Below, piece after piece: positions 1 to 9,177 of a DNA stretch of 35,447 bases. The position numbers and the translations under genes were made by a program. This DNA is from Chloroflexota bacterium (GTDB lineage: Bacteria; Chloroflexota; Limnocylindria; Limnocylindrales; CSP1-4): assembly GCA_003171035.1 (NCBI GenBank), contig PMXR01000048.1, positions 1 to 35,447 on the forward strand. Reading direction: 5' to 3'. Every line of letters starts with the position of its first letter. The first letter of the stretch is position 1. Below the pieces are notes generated by a model. That model was given only the letters and a program-made list of their open reading frames with translations. It ran no database searches and was not told where the DNA came from.

Positions 1-53
1 ACCCACGACCAGCCGATTAAAAGTCGGCCGCTCTACCACTGAGCTAACGGCCC
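1..53 (-). tRNA. tRNA-Lys (anticodon TTT), truncated by window start
   Basis: Reverse complement reads GGGCCGTTAGCTCAGTGGTAGAGCGGCCGACTTTTAATCGGCTGGTCGTGGGT; D-arm and CCGA-CTTTTAA-TCGG anticodon arm are visible; T-arm and 3' end lie outside the window. Confidence 0.93.
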
Positions 54-98
54 CCAAGGCCATGCCGCCCCGGGCGGCTGAACGGATAGTAACCGCCG

Positions 99-1748
99 CT
101 ACTTGTTCAAGTCGGCGACCGCGGCGATGAGCTGGGCATCGGTTGACGCGGCGAACTGGGTCGCCGTCATGGCCGTCAGGTCCGCCGGGTCCGTCGGCAG
201 GGCAGTTCCCTGCAGCTGGACCTTCTGGTCGGGCGTGATGCCGACGCCGAAGATCCGATGTCCGTCGGGCGTGAGCCACCACGAAGTACCCAGGATGATC
301 ACCGATCCGTCGGAGAGCGTGAACGGCTGGAGGACGGTCCCGGTGCCGAAAGTGTTGACGCCAACGACCTTGGCGCGGCCCGAATCCTGAAGGGCGCCGG
401 TCACGATCTCCGAAGAACTGGCCGAGTCGTGGTCGACCAGAACCACCAGAGGCAGGGCGGTGTGCACTCGCTGGGTGTCGACGGTGTACGGCGTCTTGTT
501 GCCGCTGGCGTCCTGCTGGATGTAGACGGTTCCGCTCGAGAGGAACTCACTTGCGACCTCGCGCGCCTCGTCGGCGTAGCCACCCGGGTTGCCGCGGAGA
601 TCGAGGATGAGCGCGGACGCACCGGCGGCCGTGGCTGAGGTGATGTCGGCCTGAACCTGATCGGCGGCGCCGGTCGAGAACTCTGCCAGCGAGATGTCGG
701 CGATGTGCGTGCCCGGGACCATGCCCCAGTCCGAGAGTGGAACCGTGATCTTGGCTCGCACCATGGTGATGTCGACCGGGGTCGAAGTGCCCAGATGGAT
801 GACGGTGATGGTGACCGACGTGCCGGGGTCGCCACGAATCACGGTCGTCAGGTCGTTGAAGGTCATATTGGCCGTGGATTTGCCGCCTACGGCCGTGATC
901 TGGTCCCCGGCCCTGACGCCGGCTTTCGCGGCGGGAGTGCCACCGAGCACGCGATCGACCTTGAAGGCGCCGTTGTCGTCCGACAGAACCACGCCGATGC
1001 CGGCGATGCTGCTGGTGTTGAGTTGAGACTGCATGGCCGCGTATTCCGCGGCTGATAGGAACTCGGAATGGCCGGTATCGCCCAGGCTGTTGACCATGCC
1101 GGCGATGGAGCCGTACAACAGCTGCTGGTCGGTGACCGAGTTTCGACCGACGAAGTTCCCCTTGACGACCTGCAAAGCCTGGTCGTACAGGGCGGCCGAC
1201 TGCGCGGAGGCGCCGGCACCGTTGGTGCCCCCGTTGGAGGAAGCGAAGCCGAAGTGGTCGGTGAGGAGGCCGCCGGAGAATGCCAGGAAGCAGACGGCGA
1301 CGACGGCGATGACCTGCGGAAGCCTGCTCTGTCGACTCGATGAACGCGGAGCGCCGGTCGGCACGCCCCAGCTCTGCTGAGGCTGCGGCGGCCAGGTTGG
1401 GCTTGCCTGCCAGCCGGGCGCTGCCGGCGGCTGCTGGGGCGGCCACTGGTTCTGGTAGGTCGGCGCAGGCGGCGCCGCACCCCATTGCGCTCCCCACTGC
1501 GGCGCGCCCCACTGCGGAGGCGGAGTGGCGCCGATCCAGCCGGCCGGCGGAATCGGTTGCCAGGCAGATGGAGCGGGTGGAAGCGGCGTGCCGGGCTCGG
1601 TTGCCGCTGAGGAGTCAGTAGCGCGATCTCCGGCCGGCTCCCCGGTCGATGCGTTGGCCGCCGAGTCGGGGGCGTAGTTCGGGCCCGAGGCCGCGCCTTC
1701 GGGCTGTGGCTCCGAGCCGTCCCGATCCTTGTCGTCGTCGAGTTGCAT
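99..1748 (-). CDS. S41 family C-terminal processing peptidase (CtpA-like) with Pro-rich N-terminus, TM segment and PDZ domain
   Basis: Protein from MQLDDDKDRDG...: Pro/Gln-rich N-term, TM VIAVVAVCFLAFSGGLL, PDZ (GIGVVLSDDNGAFKVDRVLGGTPAAKAGVRAGDQI), S41 core (LILDLRGNPGGYADEAREVASEF, DHDSASSSEIVTGALQDSGRAKVVG). The ORF-track start at 2255 runs through the tRNA, so the internal start at 1748 with an upstream GGAGG is preferred. Confidence 0.9.
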   Translation of the reverse strand: MQLDDDKDRDGSEPQPEGAASGPNYAPDSAANASTGEPAGDRATDSSAATEPGTPLPPAPSAWQPIPPAGWIGATPPPQWGAPQWGAQWGAAPPAPTYQNQWPPQQPPAAPGWQASPTWPPQPQQSWGVPTGAPRSSSRQSRLPQVIAVVAVCFLAFSGGLLTDHFGFASSNGGTNGAGASAQSAALYDQALQVVKGNFVGRNSVTDQQLLYGSIAGMVNSLGDTGHSEFLSAAEYAAMQSQLNTSSIAGIGVVLSDDNGAFKVDRVLGGTPAAKAGVRAGDQITAVGGKSTANMTFNDLTTVIRGDPGTSVTITVIHLGTSTPVDITMVRAKITVPLSDWGMVPGTHIADISLAEFSTGAADQVQADITSATAAGASALILDLRGNPGGYADEAREVASEFLSSGTVYIQQDASGNKTPYTVDTQRVHTALPLVVLVDHDSASSSEIVTGALQDSGRAKVVGVNTFGTGTVLQPFTLSDGSVIILGTSWWLTPDGHRIFGVGITPDQKVQLQGTALPTDPADLTAMTATQFAASTDAQLIAAVADLNK

Positions 1749-1841
1749 TTGCCAAAGGCCTCCAGTGTCTATGCAGCGCACATCATGGCGCACCTGGCCC
1801 GGCAGGGATGCTGAAGGGGGCGGAGTTGCGCGCTGCCGGTT

Positions 1842-1888
1842 GGCGACGTGGCGTCGAGGACCGCGCCACCCCGGGCGACGTGGCGTCG
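1842..1888. repeat. Direct repeat pair GGCGACGTGGCGTCG (1842-1856 and 1874-1888)
   Basis: Two identical 15-bp copies 32 bp apart in the intergenic region between the S41 gene and tRNA-fMet. Confidence 0.7.
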
Positions 1889-1937
1889 GGACCTTCGGCA
1901 GTTTGACTCGAACCCCCCACGTCCCTACACTTCCCGG

Positions 1938-2012
1938 CGCGGGGTGGAGCAGCGGCAGCTCGTCGGGCTCATAACCCGAAGGTCGGCGGTTCGAATCCGT
2001 CCCCCGCAACCA
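1938..2012 (+). tRNA. Initiator tRNA-fMet (CAT) with encoded CCA
   Basis: CGCGGGGTGGAGCAGCGGCAGCTCGTCGGGCTCATAACCCGAAGGTCGGCGGTTCGAATCCGTCCCCCGCAACCA; C1xA72 mismatch and GGG/CCC anticodon stem are initiator hallmarks. Confidence 0.97.
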
Positions 2013-2025
2013 ATGCCGATAACTG

Positions 2026-2049
2026 AAACCCGGCCTCAGGGCCGGGTTT
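2026..2049 (+). terminator. Hairpin terminator downstream of tRNA-fMet
   Basis: AAACCCGGCC-TCAG-GGCCGGGTTT, perfect 10-bp stem. Confidence 0.75.
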
Positions 2050-2073
2050 CGTGATTCCTGGCGAAGTCTCCAG

Positions 2074-2121
2074 TCCGTACTGGAGCTCGAGGCAGCCGCC
2101 CACTTGAGCGCGCGGAAATAG
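2074..2121 (+). pseudogene. 3'-terminal fragment of a DUF5661-like gene (partial duplicate of 3687..3968)
   Basis: 34-bp exact match GAGGCAGCCGCCCACTTGAGCGCGCGGAAATAGC at 2089-2122 and 3936-3969; in frame it reads ..SVLELEAAAHLSARK* versus ..AVLEREAAAHLSARK* in the intact gene. Confidence 0.75.
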
Positions 2122-2286
2122 CAGCCGGATCGTCGTGAGACGCGGCTCGTCCACGACGACAACGCGCTGGTGCGCGCCGGGCGTTTCCGGCCTTGCGCCG
2201 AACTGTGGGGTCGCTGCCGAGCGGCGTGCACGGACTCCTGGACCGATCGGCGCACGAATACCGACCGGTCCCACGGGGGTAGAACC

Positions 2287-2553
2287 CTAGGCTTGAGCGG
2301 AGGAGCGTCCGCCTACCAACATGCGATACACGGCGACCACGACGACGCCACCGATCACGGCGACCACGATGCTCTCGACATTGATGCCGGTCACATCGGC
2401 GACTCCCAGGACCGTGCCGGCGAGATAGCCGCCGACGACAGCACCGACGATGCCCAGAATGATCGTGGCGATGACGCCTTCCGAGCCGCCCATGATCAGG
2501 TTGGTGATAAAGCCGGCAATCGCTCCGAGGACGATCCACGCGATGATGCCCAT
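2287..2553 (-). CDS. GlsB/YeaQ/YmgE family stress response membrane protein
   Basis: MGIIAWIVLGAIAGFITNLIMGGSEGVIATIILGIVGAVVGGYLAG...; classic family pattern; GGAGG RBS. Confidence 0.92.
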   Translation of the reverse strand: MGIIAWIVLGAIAGFITNLIMGGSEGVIATIILGIVGAVVGGYLAGTVLGVADVTGINVESIVVAVIGGVVVVAVYRMLVGGRSSAQA

Positions 2554-2658
2554 TTCAGCATTCCTCCATTCAAAAGGGGATTGAGGATGAGCGACGAACA
2601 GCCTCAGTGCTCCGAATGAGCTCCGTAAAGGGCGCGTTCGCGCTGTTGGGTCTCCCTG

Positions 2659-2832
2659 TCAGCGCGGTCTGGCGGCGTCCTGCACGTTGCCCACGCCCTG
2701 CTGCGCGCTGCCTTGGATCTGCTTGGCCTTGCCTTTGGCCTGCTGCGACCGATCGCCGGTCAACTTGCCGAGCCCCTCTTCGGCTTTGCCCGTGGCCTTG
2801 TTGATGGAGCCTTTGGTCCGTTCGCCGGTCAT
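2659..2832 (-). CDS. CsbD family protein (57 aa), not in the supplied ORF track
   Basis: Reverse-strand translation MTGERTKGSINKATGKAEEGLGKLTGDRSQQAKGKAKQIQGSAQQGVGNVQDAARPR*; KAxGKxxEGxGKLTGD pattern. Confidence 0.9.
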   Translation of the reverse strand: MTGERTKGSINKATGKAEEGLGKLTGDRSQQAKGKAKQIQGSAQQGVGNVQDAARPR

Positions 2833-2922
2833 TTCGATACTCCTTATTAGCCGTGCGTGAGCACGTAGTCGTCTATGTCTATGGAAGTCTCTTCTGAGTC
2901 TGGGTACTGACTGAGCCTGCCG

Positions 2923-3584
2923 CGAGGATGAGAACCCTCCCCGATTGGCCGTGCACCTGCCGGGATCAGTCCGTCAGAAGTGCCGACCGGGTGGCGCCGG
3001 CGCTACGCTGATCCGGTCGCTGCGGCGCGGCTCCATCGGTTCGGGCACAAAAGGAGTGGACGTGGAGACCACGTCAAGGTCCGACAAGCGCGAAACGACT
3101 CGCTCTGCTGAGCCGAGTGCGGACCCGGAACGCCATGTCGACCCCAAAACGGCCGAGTTGCGGGCCGAACCAAACGCGTTCAGACGTCTCGGCAAAGCGG
3201 GTTGCGTGATTCTCGCCGGAGTTGCCTACCGGCCCGCGGATCGGGGCGGTCGCGGTCAGCCCTGCGTCAGCCCCCGGTCGCTGTCGGTGCCGTCGGTCTT
3301 CAGAGACTCGCGAGAAACATTCCGCCGGCGCGGATCGCGAGCGCCTTGGATCCTTCCGACGGATCGGCCGACGCCGCGATGATCGTCAGGATCGTCGTTC
3401 CCTTGACGAGGATCAGCTGGCTGGAGCTGGGCGCCCACATCGCCTTGTCGGCGGCGAGTCCGGTCACGGTCTCACCGATGAGCGGTATGGCGGGATCGTA
3501 GGTGTCCACACCGACGGAAATGATCGCGCCGGTGGCGTCGGGGCCGGCACGCCCGGAACGTCGCAAGTGGGGTTCTCATCCTCG
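2923..3584. repeat. 15-bp perfect inverted repeat bounding a 662-bp segment
   Basis: CGAGGATGAGAACCC at 2923-2937 and its exact reverse complement GGGTTCTCATCCTCG at 3570-3584. Confidence 0.7.
3300..3566 (-). pseudogene. Possible C-terminal fragment of a secreted/lipoprotein-like ORF, truncated at the inverted repeat
   Basis: ...TGAIISVGVDTYDPAIPLIGETVTGLAADKAMWAPSSSQLILVKGTTILTIIAASADPSEGSKALAIRAGGMFLASL* looks protein-like but has no good start (TTG only); an in-frame stop lies inside the 3570-3584 repeat. Confidence 0.45.
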
Positions 3585-3686
3585 TAACCGGCATGGCTCC
3601 GAGGCCAGACTCAATGCCAATGGATTCGCGTTCGATGTGTACACGCGACGCGCAAGTCGGATGAGGCCACGGAGGGACCAACTGAG

Positions 3687-3968
3687 ATGACCGTCAAGAA
3701 ATCGTTCACGCGGGAAGAGGCGCTCGCCGTCGCGACTGAGCTCTCGATCGACTTCAAGGCGCTGAAGTGCGACCTCGAGCAGTTCCGGATGGGGCTGGAT
3801 GTCGAACTAGAGCACGGGCTCCGAAACCCGCAGACGAACGTCACCGGGGATGACTGGAACCTCACCGGGAAGATCGCGCTCGCCCATCTGAATGAGTTCC
3901 CGGACTACTACACACGTTTGGCCGTGCTTGAGCGAGAGGCAGCCGCCCACTTGAGCGCGCGGAAATAG
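3687..3968 (+). CDS. DUF5661 family protein
   Basis: MTVKKSFTREEALAVATELSIDF...EQFRMGLDVELEHGLRNPQTNVTGDDWNLTGKIALAHLNEFPDYYTRL; RBS GGAGGG upstream. Confidence 0.85.
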   Translation: MTVKKSFTREEALAVATELSIDFKALKCDLEQFRMGLDVELEHGLRNPQTNVTGDDWNLTGKIALAHLNEFPDYYTRLAVLEREAAAHLSARK

Positions 3969-4001
3969 CGCCAGCATTACCGGCTAGCGTTCGCCAGAAG
4001 C

Positions 4002-4397
4002 CTACCGAGCGCCGTATTCCTCGTCCGTGACCAGATCGCCCCACGTGGCCTCCTGGCCCTCGGCATTCGCTTCCCACATGGCGAGGTGGGTCATGAAGTG
4101 GCCCGGTGTGGCGCCGTGCCAGTGCCACTCGCCGGCCGGGGTCTGGACCGTGTCGCCGGGGTGGATCTCGACGACAGCCCCGCCGCGCGACTGGATCAGG
4201 CCTATCCCGTCGGTAACGTGCACGGTCTGACCGACGGCATGTGCGTGCCAGGCGTTGCGGGCACCCGGCGCGAAGCGCACCACGCTGACGCGGATCCGAG
4301 ATGGCTCTTCGCCCCGCGCGATCACGTCGAACCAGGCGTCGCCGGTGAAAGTTTCGGGGGGCGCCTTCACCGTCGGCTGCTTCTTGAGGATCTGCAT
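4002..4397 (-). CDS. Cupin domain-containing protein
   Basis: RFAPGARNAWHAHAVGQTVHVTDGIGLIQSRGGAVVEIHPGDTVQTPAGEWHWHGATPGHFMTHLAM; cupin His/Glu motifs. Confidence 0.92.
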   Translation of the reverse strand: MQILKKQPTVKAPPETFTGDAWFDVIARGEEPSRIRVSVVRFAPGARNAWHAHAVGQTVHVTDGIGLIQSRGGAVVEIHPGDTVQTPAGEWHWHGATPGHFMTHLAMWEANAEGQEATWGDLVTDEEYGAR

Positions 4398-4439
4398 TCC
4401 ATGCTCCTTGTCTCGAAATGCCGGGCGGCGGGACAGCGT

Positions 4440-4808
4440 TTACGGCACGAGTTCGAGCGCCGCCGATCGGGCCTGCGGGCTGTTGATGTGGGCGACGCTG
4501 CTCGGTGAGTAGCTGTACTTGGCTCGATACGCGGCATCGAGCGCGTCGTCGATCTCGTGGGGGACTGCCAGGAACGTGACGTCCCTGTCGACGCCGCCGG
4601 CCCGAATGTTGCCTTCGTGAGTAGCCTGCGTGCCGCGGAACCAGGCGGCGTCGGGCCCGTTCACCGACCGAACGTAGAGCCTGCCGTCGTGCGCAACCAC
4701 CCAGATGATCACGTGTTTGCGGAGCGTGCCGTCGGGTCGTCGCGCGGCGATATCGAGTTCGTTGGCCGCGCCAATCCTTCTGAGTTCATCGCTCGTCCAC
4801 GCTGCCAT
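4440..4808 (-). CDS. DUF2255 family protein
   Basis: MAAWTSDELRRIGAANELDIAARRPDGTLRKHVIIWVVAHDGRLYVRSVNGPDAAWFRGTQATHEGNIRAGG. Confidence 0.85.
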   Translation of the reverse strand: MAAWTSDELRRIGAANELDIAARRPDGTLRKHVIIWVVAHDGRLYVRSVNGPDAAWFRGTQATHEGNIRAGGVDRDVTFLAVPHEIDDALDAAYRAKYSYSPSSVAHINSPQARSAALELVP

Positions 4809-4856
4809 CGGCGTGTCCTCCTTCGGCGTATGCCGCCATCCAACCACATCGAGCGG

Positions 4857-5258
4857 CTAAGCCTGCGGTATCAACCCAAAACGGCGCAGCTCATCCAGGA
4901 GAACGCGGCCGTCGATGGGCTTGACCAGGAAGTAGTCGCACTGGGCGTTGATCGCCTCGACCACGGTGTTCCGGTCGGCCAGGGCCGTGGTCATGATCAC
5001 TTTGGCGCGCTTCTCGGCATCGATCCCGGCCTTCGTCTCCAGGGTGCGGATCCGCCTCAATGCCTCCTGCCCATCCATCTCGGGCATCATGATGTCGAGG
5101 CAGATGAGATCAAAGGGAGCGCCGTCCTCGAGCGCCGTCCGAACCGCCTCGACACCCTCCCGGCCGTTCATGGCGATCTGCGGCACGCCGAATCGCTTGA
5201 GGATTTCGCGCAGTAGGGCTCGACTGGTGAATTCGTCCTCCACGATGAGCGTCTTCAC
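4857..5258 (-). CDS. REC-only response regulator (CheY-like)
   Basis: [24 protein letters not shown]...[23 protein letters not shown]...VIMTTA...YFLVKPI; GTG start overlaps the stop of the upstream kinase (GTGA). Confidence 0.92.
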   Translation of the reverse strand: MKTLIVEDEFTSRALLREILKRFGVPQIAMNGREGVEAVRTALEDGAPFDLICLDIMMPEMDGQEALRRIRTLETKAGIDAEKRAKVIMTTALADRNTVVEAINAQCDYFLVKPIDGRVLLDELRRFGLIPQA

Positions 5259-8200
5259 ACCAGGCCCTCCGATTGGGCGGCATCGGTCGTCGCGAAGTCG
5301 CGCATGGCTTCCTTGAGACTGGCGAACTGCAATTCGAGACCCGGCACGAGGGTCATGATGGCGTCCAGATCGCCGGCCTGTCCAGCCTCTTCGGCGGCGA
5401 GCGCCGCCCGTTTCAGCGCCTCGCCGCCGACGTTGGCCGAGGCACCCTTGATCGAGTGGGCCTGGCGCCGCGCGCCGGCGGCATCTCCGGAAGCCAGACA
5501 GCTTCGAAGCGTTGCCAGCTGGTCGGGCATTTCCTCGAGGAATCCGCCCACGATGACTCTGGCCATCTGATCGTCGCCCATCATTCGAGCCATCATGCCC
5601 GCCCGATCGAAAACCGGCGTCTCGGCGCCTTCGACCGATTCGGCAGCCGCGCCCTCGGCTACGGGGACCGCAACGGCGGCCGCTCCCGGACCGGCCACCG
5701 TCGACGGCAGCCACTTCTCCAGCGCAGCGGCGAGGGCGGCGGGCGAGATTGGTTTGGTGAGGTAGTCGTTCATCCCGGCCGCCAGACACCTCTCCTTGTC
5801 TCCGGCCAGCGAGTCGGCGGTCATCGCGATGACGGGGACTCCATGCCGCAGCACATCGGAGTTGGGGTCGCGGATCCGGCCGGTCGCGCGCAGGCCGTCC
5901 AACTCGGGCATCTGGACGTCCATCAACACAAGGTCATAGGGAATCGACTCGAGCGCTCTTATGGCCTCGAGGCCGTTGCCCACCGCATCCGACTCCAAGC
6001 CGAGCTTGCGGAGAATTCCCAGCGCCACTTGCTGGTTGGTGGTGTTGTCCTCCGCGAGCAAGATCCGGCCCGAGCCCCGGAAGGCCGGCTCCGCCGACGC
6101 CGCAGACCCCTTCGCCACCGCGGGCCCGGTCGGCGCCACTGGGGCCGCAGCCTGAACCGCCGTGGCCGCCGCTTTCGCGTCTTCCGAACCGGCGACGACC
6201 GTCGCCAGGCAGTCGAACAAGTCCGACTGCCGGATCGGTTTGATCAGGTATCCGGACAGGCCGATCTCGTCCATCAGCCGGCCGTCGCCGCGGCCGCCGA
6301 GAGAAGTCATCAGCACCAGGCTGGTCGGCTTCAGGGCCGCGTCGGACGTGATCGTCCGGGACAGGTCGATGCCGTCGACGCCCGGCATCTGCATGTCGAC
6401 CATGGCCGCCGTGAACGGGTCGCGTTCGTCGAGCGCCCCGCGCAGGGCCCGCAACGCCGCCGCCGCGTCGGGCACGTCGTGCGGCCGCATTCCCCATGCC
6501 GTGAGCTGGATCCGCAGCACCTCGCGGTTGGTGGCGTTGTCGTCGACCAGGAGAATCCGCACCCCGCGCAGATCGGCCCGCGGCGCGTCTCGGTTCTCGG
6601 CGCCGGAACGTTTCGCGAAACGTGATGTGAACCAGAACTCGGACCCGACGCCGTCCTCGCTGACCAGCCCGATCTGTCCGCCCATGAGTTCGGCGAGCTG
6701 CTTGGAGATGGCCAGACCCAGGCCCGTGCCGCCGTATTGACGGGTCGTCGAAGCGTCCGCCTGGGTGAACTTCTGGAAGAGCCGGCCCTGGATCTCCCCG
6801 GGTATGCCGATGCCGGTGTCTTTCACGGAGAAGCGCAACACGACGTCGGTGCCGGTCTCCGAAACGAGCGTGGTCCGGACCGCGACCTCGCCCTGGTGGG
6901 TGAACTTGACCGCGTTGCCGGCGAGATTGAACAGCACCTGGCGCAGCCGGCCGGGGTCGCCGCCGAGGTAGGTCGGGACGTCCGGGTCGGCCGAGCAGAT
7001 GAACTCCAGCCCGGCCTCCTGGGCTCGTACAGCCAGCCCGCTCGAGAAGTCGTCCAGCAGCGCACGGATGTCGAAGTCGATCGTCTCGAGTTCGACCCTG
7101 CCGGCCTCGATCTTGGAGAAATCGAGGATGTCGTTTAGCAACGTCAACAGGGCCTCGGCGCTGGTCCGGACGGTCTCGGCATAGCGGCGTTGGTCTGAGT
7201 CCAGCGGGGTGTCGAGCAAGAGGCCGGTCATGCCGAGGACGCCGTTCATCGGCGTTCGGATTTCGTGGCTCATGTTGGCCAGGAAGTCGCTCTTGGCCTG
7301 GTTCGCCGTGTCGGCTTCCGCGGCCAGTTCGATCGCCCGGCTCATGGCGTTCGCGAGCTGGAAGATGGTGTCCCGCTGCTCTCGTTCGGCCTCCTTCTGG
7401 GCGGTGATGTCCCAGCTCGTGCCGATGACGTGGATCGGCCGGCCGCCGAAGTCACGCTGTACCAGTGCGATGGCACGGATGTGATGGATCGCACCGTCCG
7501 GCCAGACCACGCGGAACGCCGTGTCGAAGTCCTCTTCACCGATCAACGCGGCGTGCATCTCATCGTCGACACTCGGGCGGTCGTCGAGCAGAAGCCGTGC
7601 TTGCCAGGACTCATATGTGCAGCTGAACCCGTCGCGGCCGATGCCGTACAGGCCGAGCATCTGGTCGTCCCAGACGAGGCAGTCGGCCACCGGGTCGAAG
7701 TCCCAGATGCCGACGCTACCGGCACGTGCGGCCAGCGCCAGCCGGTCGCCGGTGCTCCGCAACGCACGCTCCGACCGGCGCGCCGCGGAGATGGCTGTGT
7801 CCGTCCGGAGCATCACCAGGACGGCGATGACTCCCCAGGCCGCGAGAGATACGGGAGTGCCCGCGGCTTCGCCCAGGAACGCCTGAAGAACGAGACTCGC
7901 CGGCGGCAGCAGCAACGCCCCGGTCAGGAGGAGCCTGCGCGCCGTGTTCCGGCTGGTCCAGTCCTCGCCCCGGTTCTGCATCTCGGTGCCGGCCGCCGGA
8001 TGCGTGGCCGCCGCCGCCCACATAACCATCGACATCAGCCACAGGGCGTCGAGCGGCGATATGTCTACCGAGACGTCCATCAGGCTGAGGCGCAGGTTGA
8101 GGAAATCGGCGATGACGACGGCCACGACACCCGCCAGCAGCATCGCCAGCCAGCGGGAGTGCAGGTCCGCGGCGAGAAGGGCCCGCAACGCCACGGCCAG

Positions 8201-8734
8201 GAGTGCCACGTCCGCAATGGGGTAGAAGAGCATCACCGCCAGGTCGAGCGTGGATCCGGTGTAGCCGTCCAGCGATGGCTGGACCACGAACTCGAGAACC
8301 ACCATGAAGGCCGCGGTGGTGATGATCAGCGTGTCGAGAACCGTCTCCTTGTCCGGGCGGGCACGGACCAGGAGCAGCACACCGCCGATGAGTAGCGGGT
8401 ACTCGGCAATGTAGAAGACGTCGGCCAGGGACGTGGCGGGCGAGACGTCCGCGACCGTGGTCAGCCAGTACCAGACGGCGTCGCCCAGCGTCACCGACAG
8501 CATCCCGGCGCCGAAGAGGGCCCAGCCGAGACGTCTCTCGGGACGTCGCAAGAGCAAGCTGCCGATGACGGCGGCTACCGCCAGCGCCTCGGTCCCCAGA
8601 TACGTGACCGCCTGGCCGCCGCCGTCGAGGAACGGCAGGAAGTGGATAGCCACCGCCACCGATCCCAGTGCCATGATCGCGAGCCACAGGCGCGAGCGAG
8701 CGTCCTTCCGGGCAGACACATCCAGCTGAACCAT
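5255..8734 (-). CDS. Membrane hybrid sensor histidine kinase (multi-TM, PAS, HisKA, HATPase_c, REC, REC, HPt; BarA-type phosphorelay)
   Basis: H-box [67 protein letters not shown], two REC domains ([31 protein letters not shown]) and HPt [15 protein letters not shown]. Confidence 0.96.
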   Translation of the reverse strand: MVQLDVSARKDARSRLWLAIMALGSVAVAIHFLPFLDGGGQAVTYLGTEALAVAAVIGSLLLRRPERRLGWALFGAGMLSVTLGDAVWYWLTTVADVSPATSLADVFYIAEYPLLIGGVLLLVRARPDKETVLDTLIITTAAFMVVLEFVVQPSLDGYTGSTLDLAVMLFYPIADVALLAVALRALLAADLHSRWLAMLLAGVVAVVIADFLNLRLSLMDVSVDISPLDALWLMSMVMWAAAATHPAAGTEMQNRGEDWTSRNTARRLLLTGALLLPPASLVLQAFLGEAAGTPVSLAAWGVIAVLVMLRTDTAISAARRSERALRSTGDRLALAARAGSVGIWDFDPVADCLVWDDQMLGLYGIGRDGFSCTYESWQARLLLDDRPSVDDEMHAALIGEEDFDTAFRVVWPDGAIHHIRAIALVQRDFGGRPIHVIGTSWDITAQKEAEREQRDTIFQLANAMSRAIELAAEADTANQAKSDFLANMSHEIRTPMNGVLGMTGLLLDTPLDSDQRRYAETVRTSAEALLTLLNDILDFSKIEAGRVELETIDFDIRALLDDFSSGLAVRAQEAGLEFICSADPDVPTYLGGDPGRLRQVLFNLAGNAVKFTHQGEVAVRTTLVSETGTDVVLRFSVKDTGIGIPGEIQGRLFQKFTQADASTTRQYGGTGLGLAISKQLAELMGGQIGLVSEDGVGSEFWFTSRFAKRSGAENRDAPRADLRGVRILLVDDNATNREVLRIQLTAWGMRPHDVPDAAAALRALRGALDERDPFTAAMVDMQMPGVDGIDLSRTITSDAALKPTSLVLMTSLGGRGDGRLMDEIGLSGYLIKPIRQSDLFDCLATVVAGSEDAKAAATAVQAAAPVAPTGPAVAKGSAASAEPAFRGSGRILLAEDNTTNQQVALGILRKLGLESDAVGNGLEAIRALESIPYDLVLMDVQMPELDGLRATGRIRDPNSDVLRHGVPVIAMTADSLAGDKERCLAAGMNDYLTKPISPAALAAALEKWLPSTVAGPGAAAVAVPVAEGAAAESVEGAETPVFDRAGMMARMMGDDQMARVIVGGFLEEMPDQLATLRSCLASGDAAGARRQAHSIKGASANVGGEALKRAALAAEEAGQAGDLDAIMTLVPGLELQFASLKEAMRDFATTDAAQSEGLV

Positions 8735-8766
8735 ATGTTGAGATGTCGGCCGGATGGGCCTCGGAC

Positions 8767-8797
8767 ACGATTACCGGCGCGCTTACGATTACCGGCG
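8767..8797. promoter_or_regulatory. Direct repeat ACGATTACCGGCG x2 (8767-8779, 8785-8797) in the upstream region of the hybrid kinase
   Basis: Two exact 13-bp copies with 18-bp periodicity in the 77-bp gap upstream of the kinase start (8734). Confidence 0.5.
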
Positions 8798-8811
8798 GCC
8801 GGGAGCGACCT

Positions 8812-9153
8812 TCAGCGGCGCTTGCTCGCGTGGCAGTCGATGCAATCTGTGGCCCAGGCCAGGACTTCGAGGCGTTCCGGTGCGATGGGCTTGCCACACG
8901 TGAGGCACGTACCGAACGTCCCGGCGGAGATGCGCGCCAGCGCCCCGTTGATCGATACGAGATGGACTTCTTCGCGTTCACGCATCTGCTGGCCGCGCTG
9001 GCTTTCCGATACTTCGCTGGCGGCGGCGGTCTGGGCGCCGTGCGCTACGCGCGGATGTTCCACCTCTTCGGATAGCTCGAGGCGAAGCCGTGCCTGCTCG
9101 CCTTCGAGCGTGATTCGCGCGTTCTCGATCAGCTGAGGGTCCATGCCATGCAT
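8812..9153 (-). CDS. TraR/DksA C4-type zinc finger protein
   Basis: MHGMDPQLIENARITLEGEQARLRLEL...GTFGTCLTCGKPIAPERLEVLAWATDCIDCHASKRR; C-x2-C...C-x2-C. Start could also be 9144 or 9201. Confidence 0.9.
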   Translation of the reverse strand: MHGMDPQLIENARITLEGEQARLRLELSEEVEHPRVAHGAQTAAASEVSESQRGQQMREREEVHLVSINGALARISAGTFGTCLTCGKPIAPERLEVLAWATDCIDCHASKRR

Positions 9154-9157
9154 CGTA

Positions 9158-9177
9158 CGCTGCCCGGTCGGGCAGCG
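9158..9177. promoter_or_regulatory. Operator-like inverted repeat CGCTGCCCG-GT-CGGGCAGCG
   Basis: Perfect 9-bp arms with 2-bp centre directly upstream of the probable DksA-like start. Confidence 0.45.

Noticed and set aside
1749-2255. N-terminal extension of the S41 protease ORF
   Set aside because: Would read through the antisense of tRNA-fMet; internal start at 1748 has an RBS and begins a plausible protein.
5273-6625. 450-aa plus-strand ORF opposite the hybrid kinase
   Set aside because: Antisense shadow ORF typical of high-GC coding DNA; Arg/Gly/His-rich translation, and the opposite frame has clear HisKA/REC/HPt motifs.
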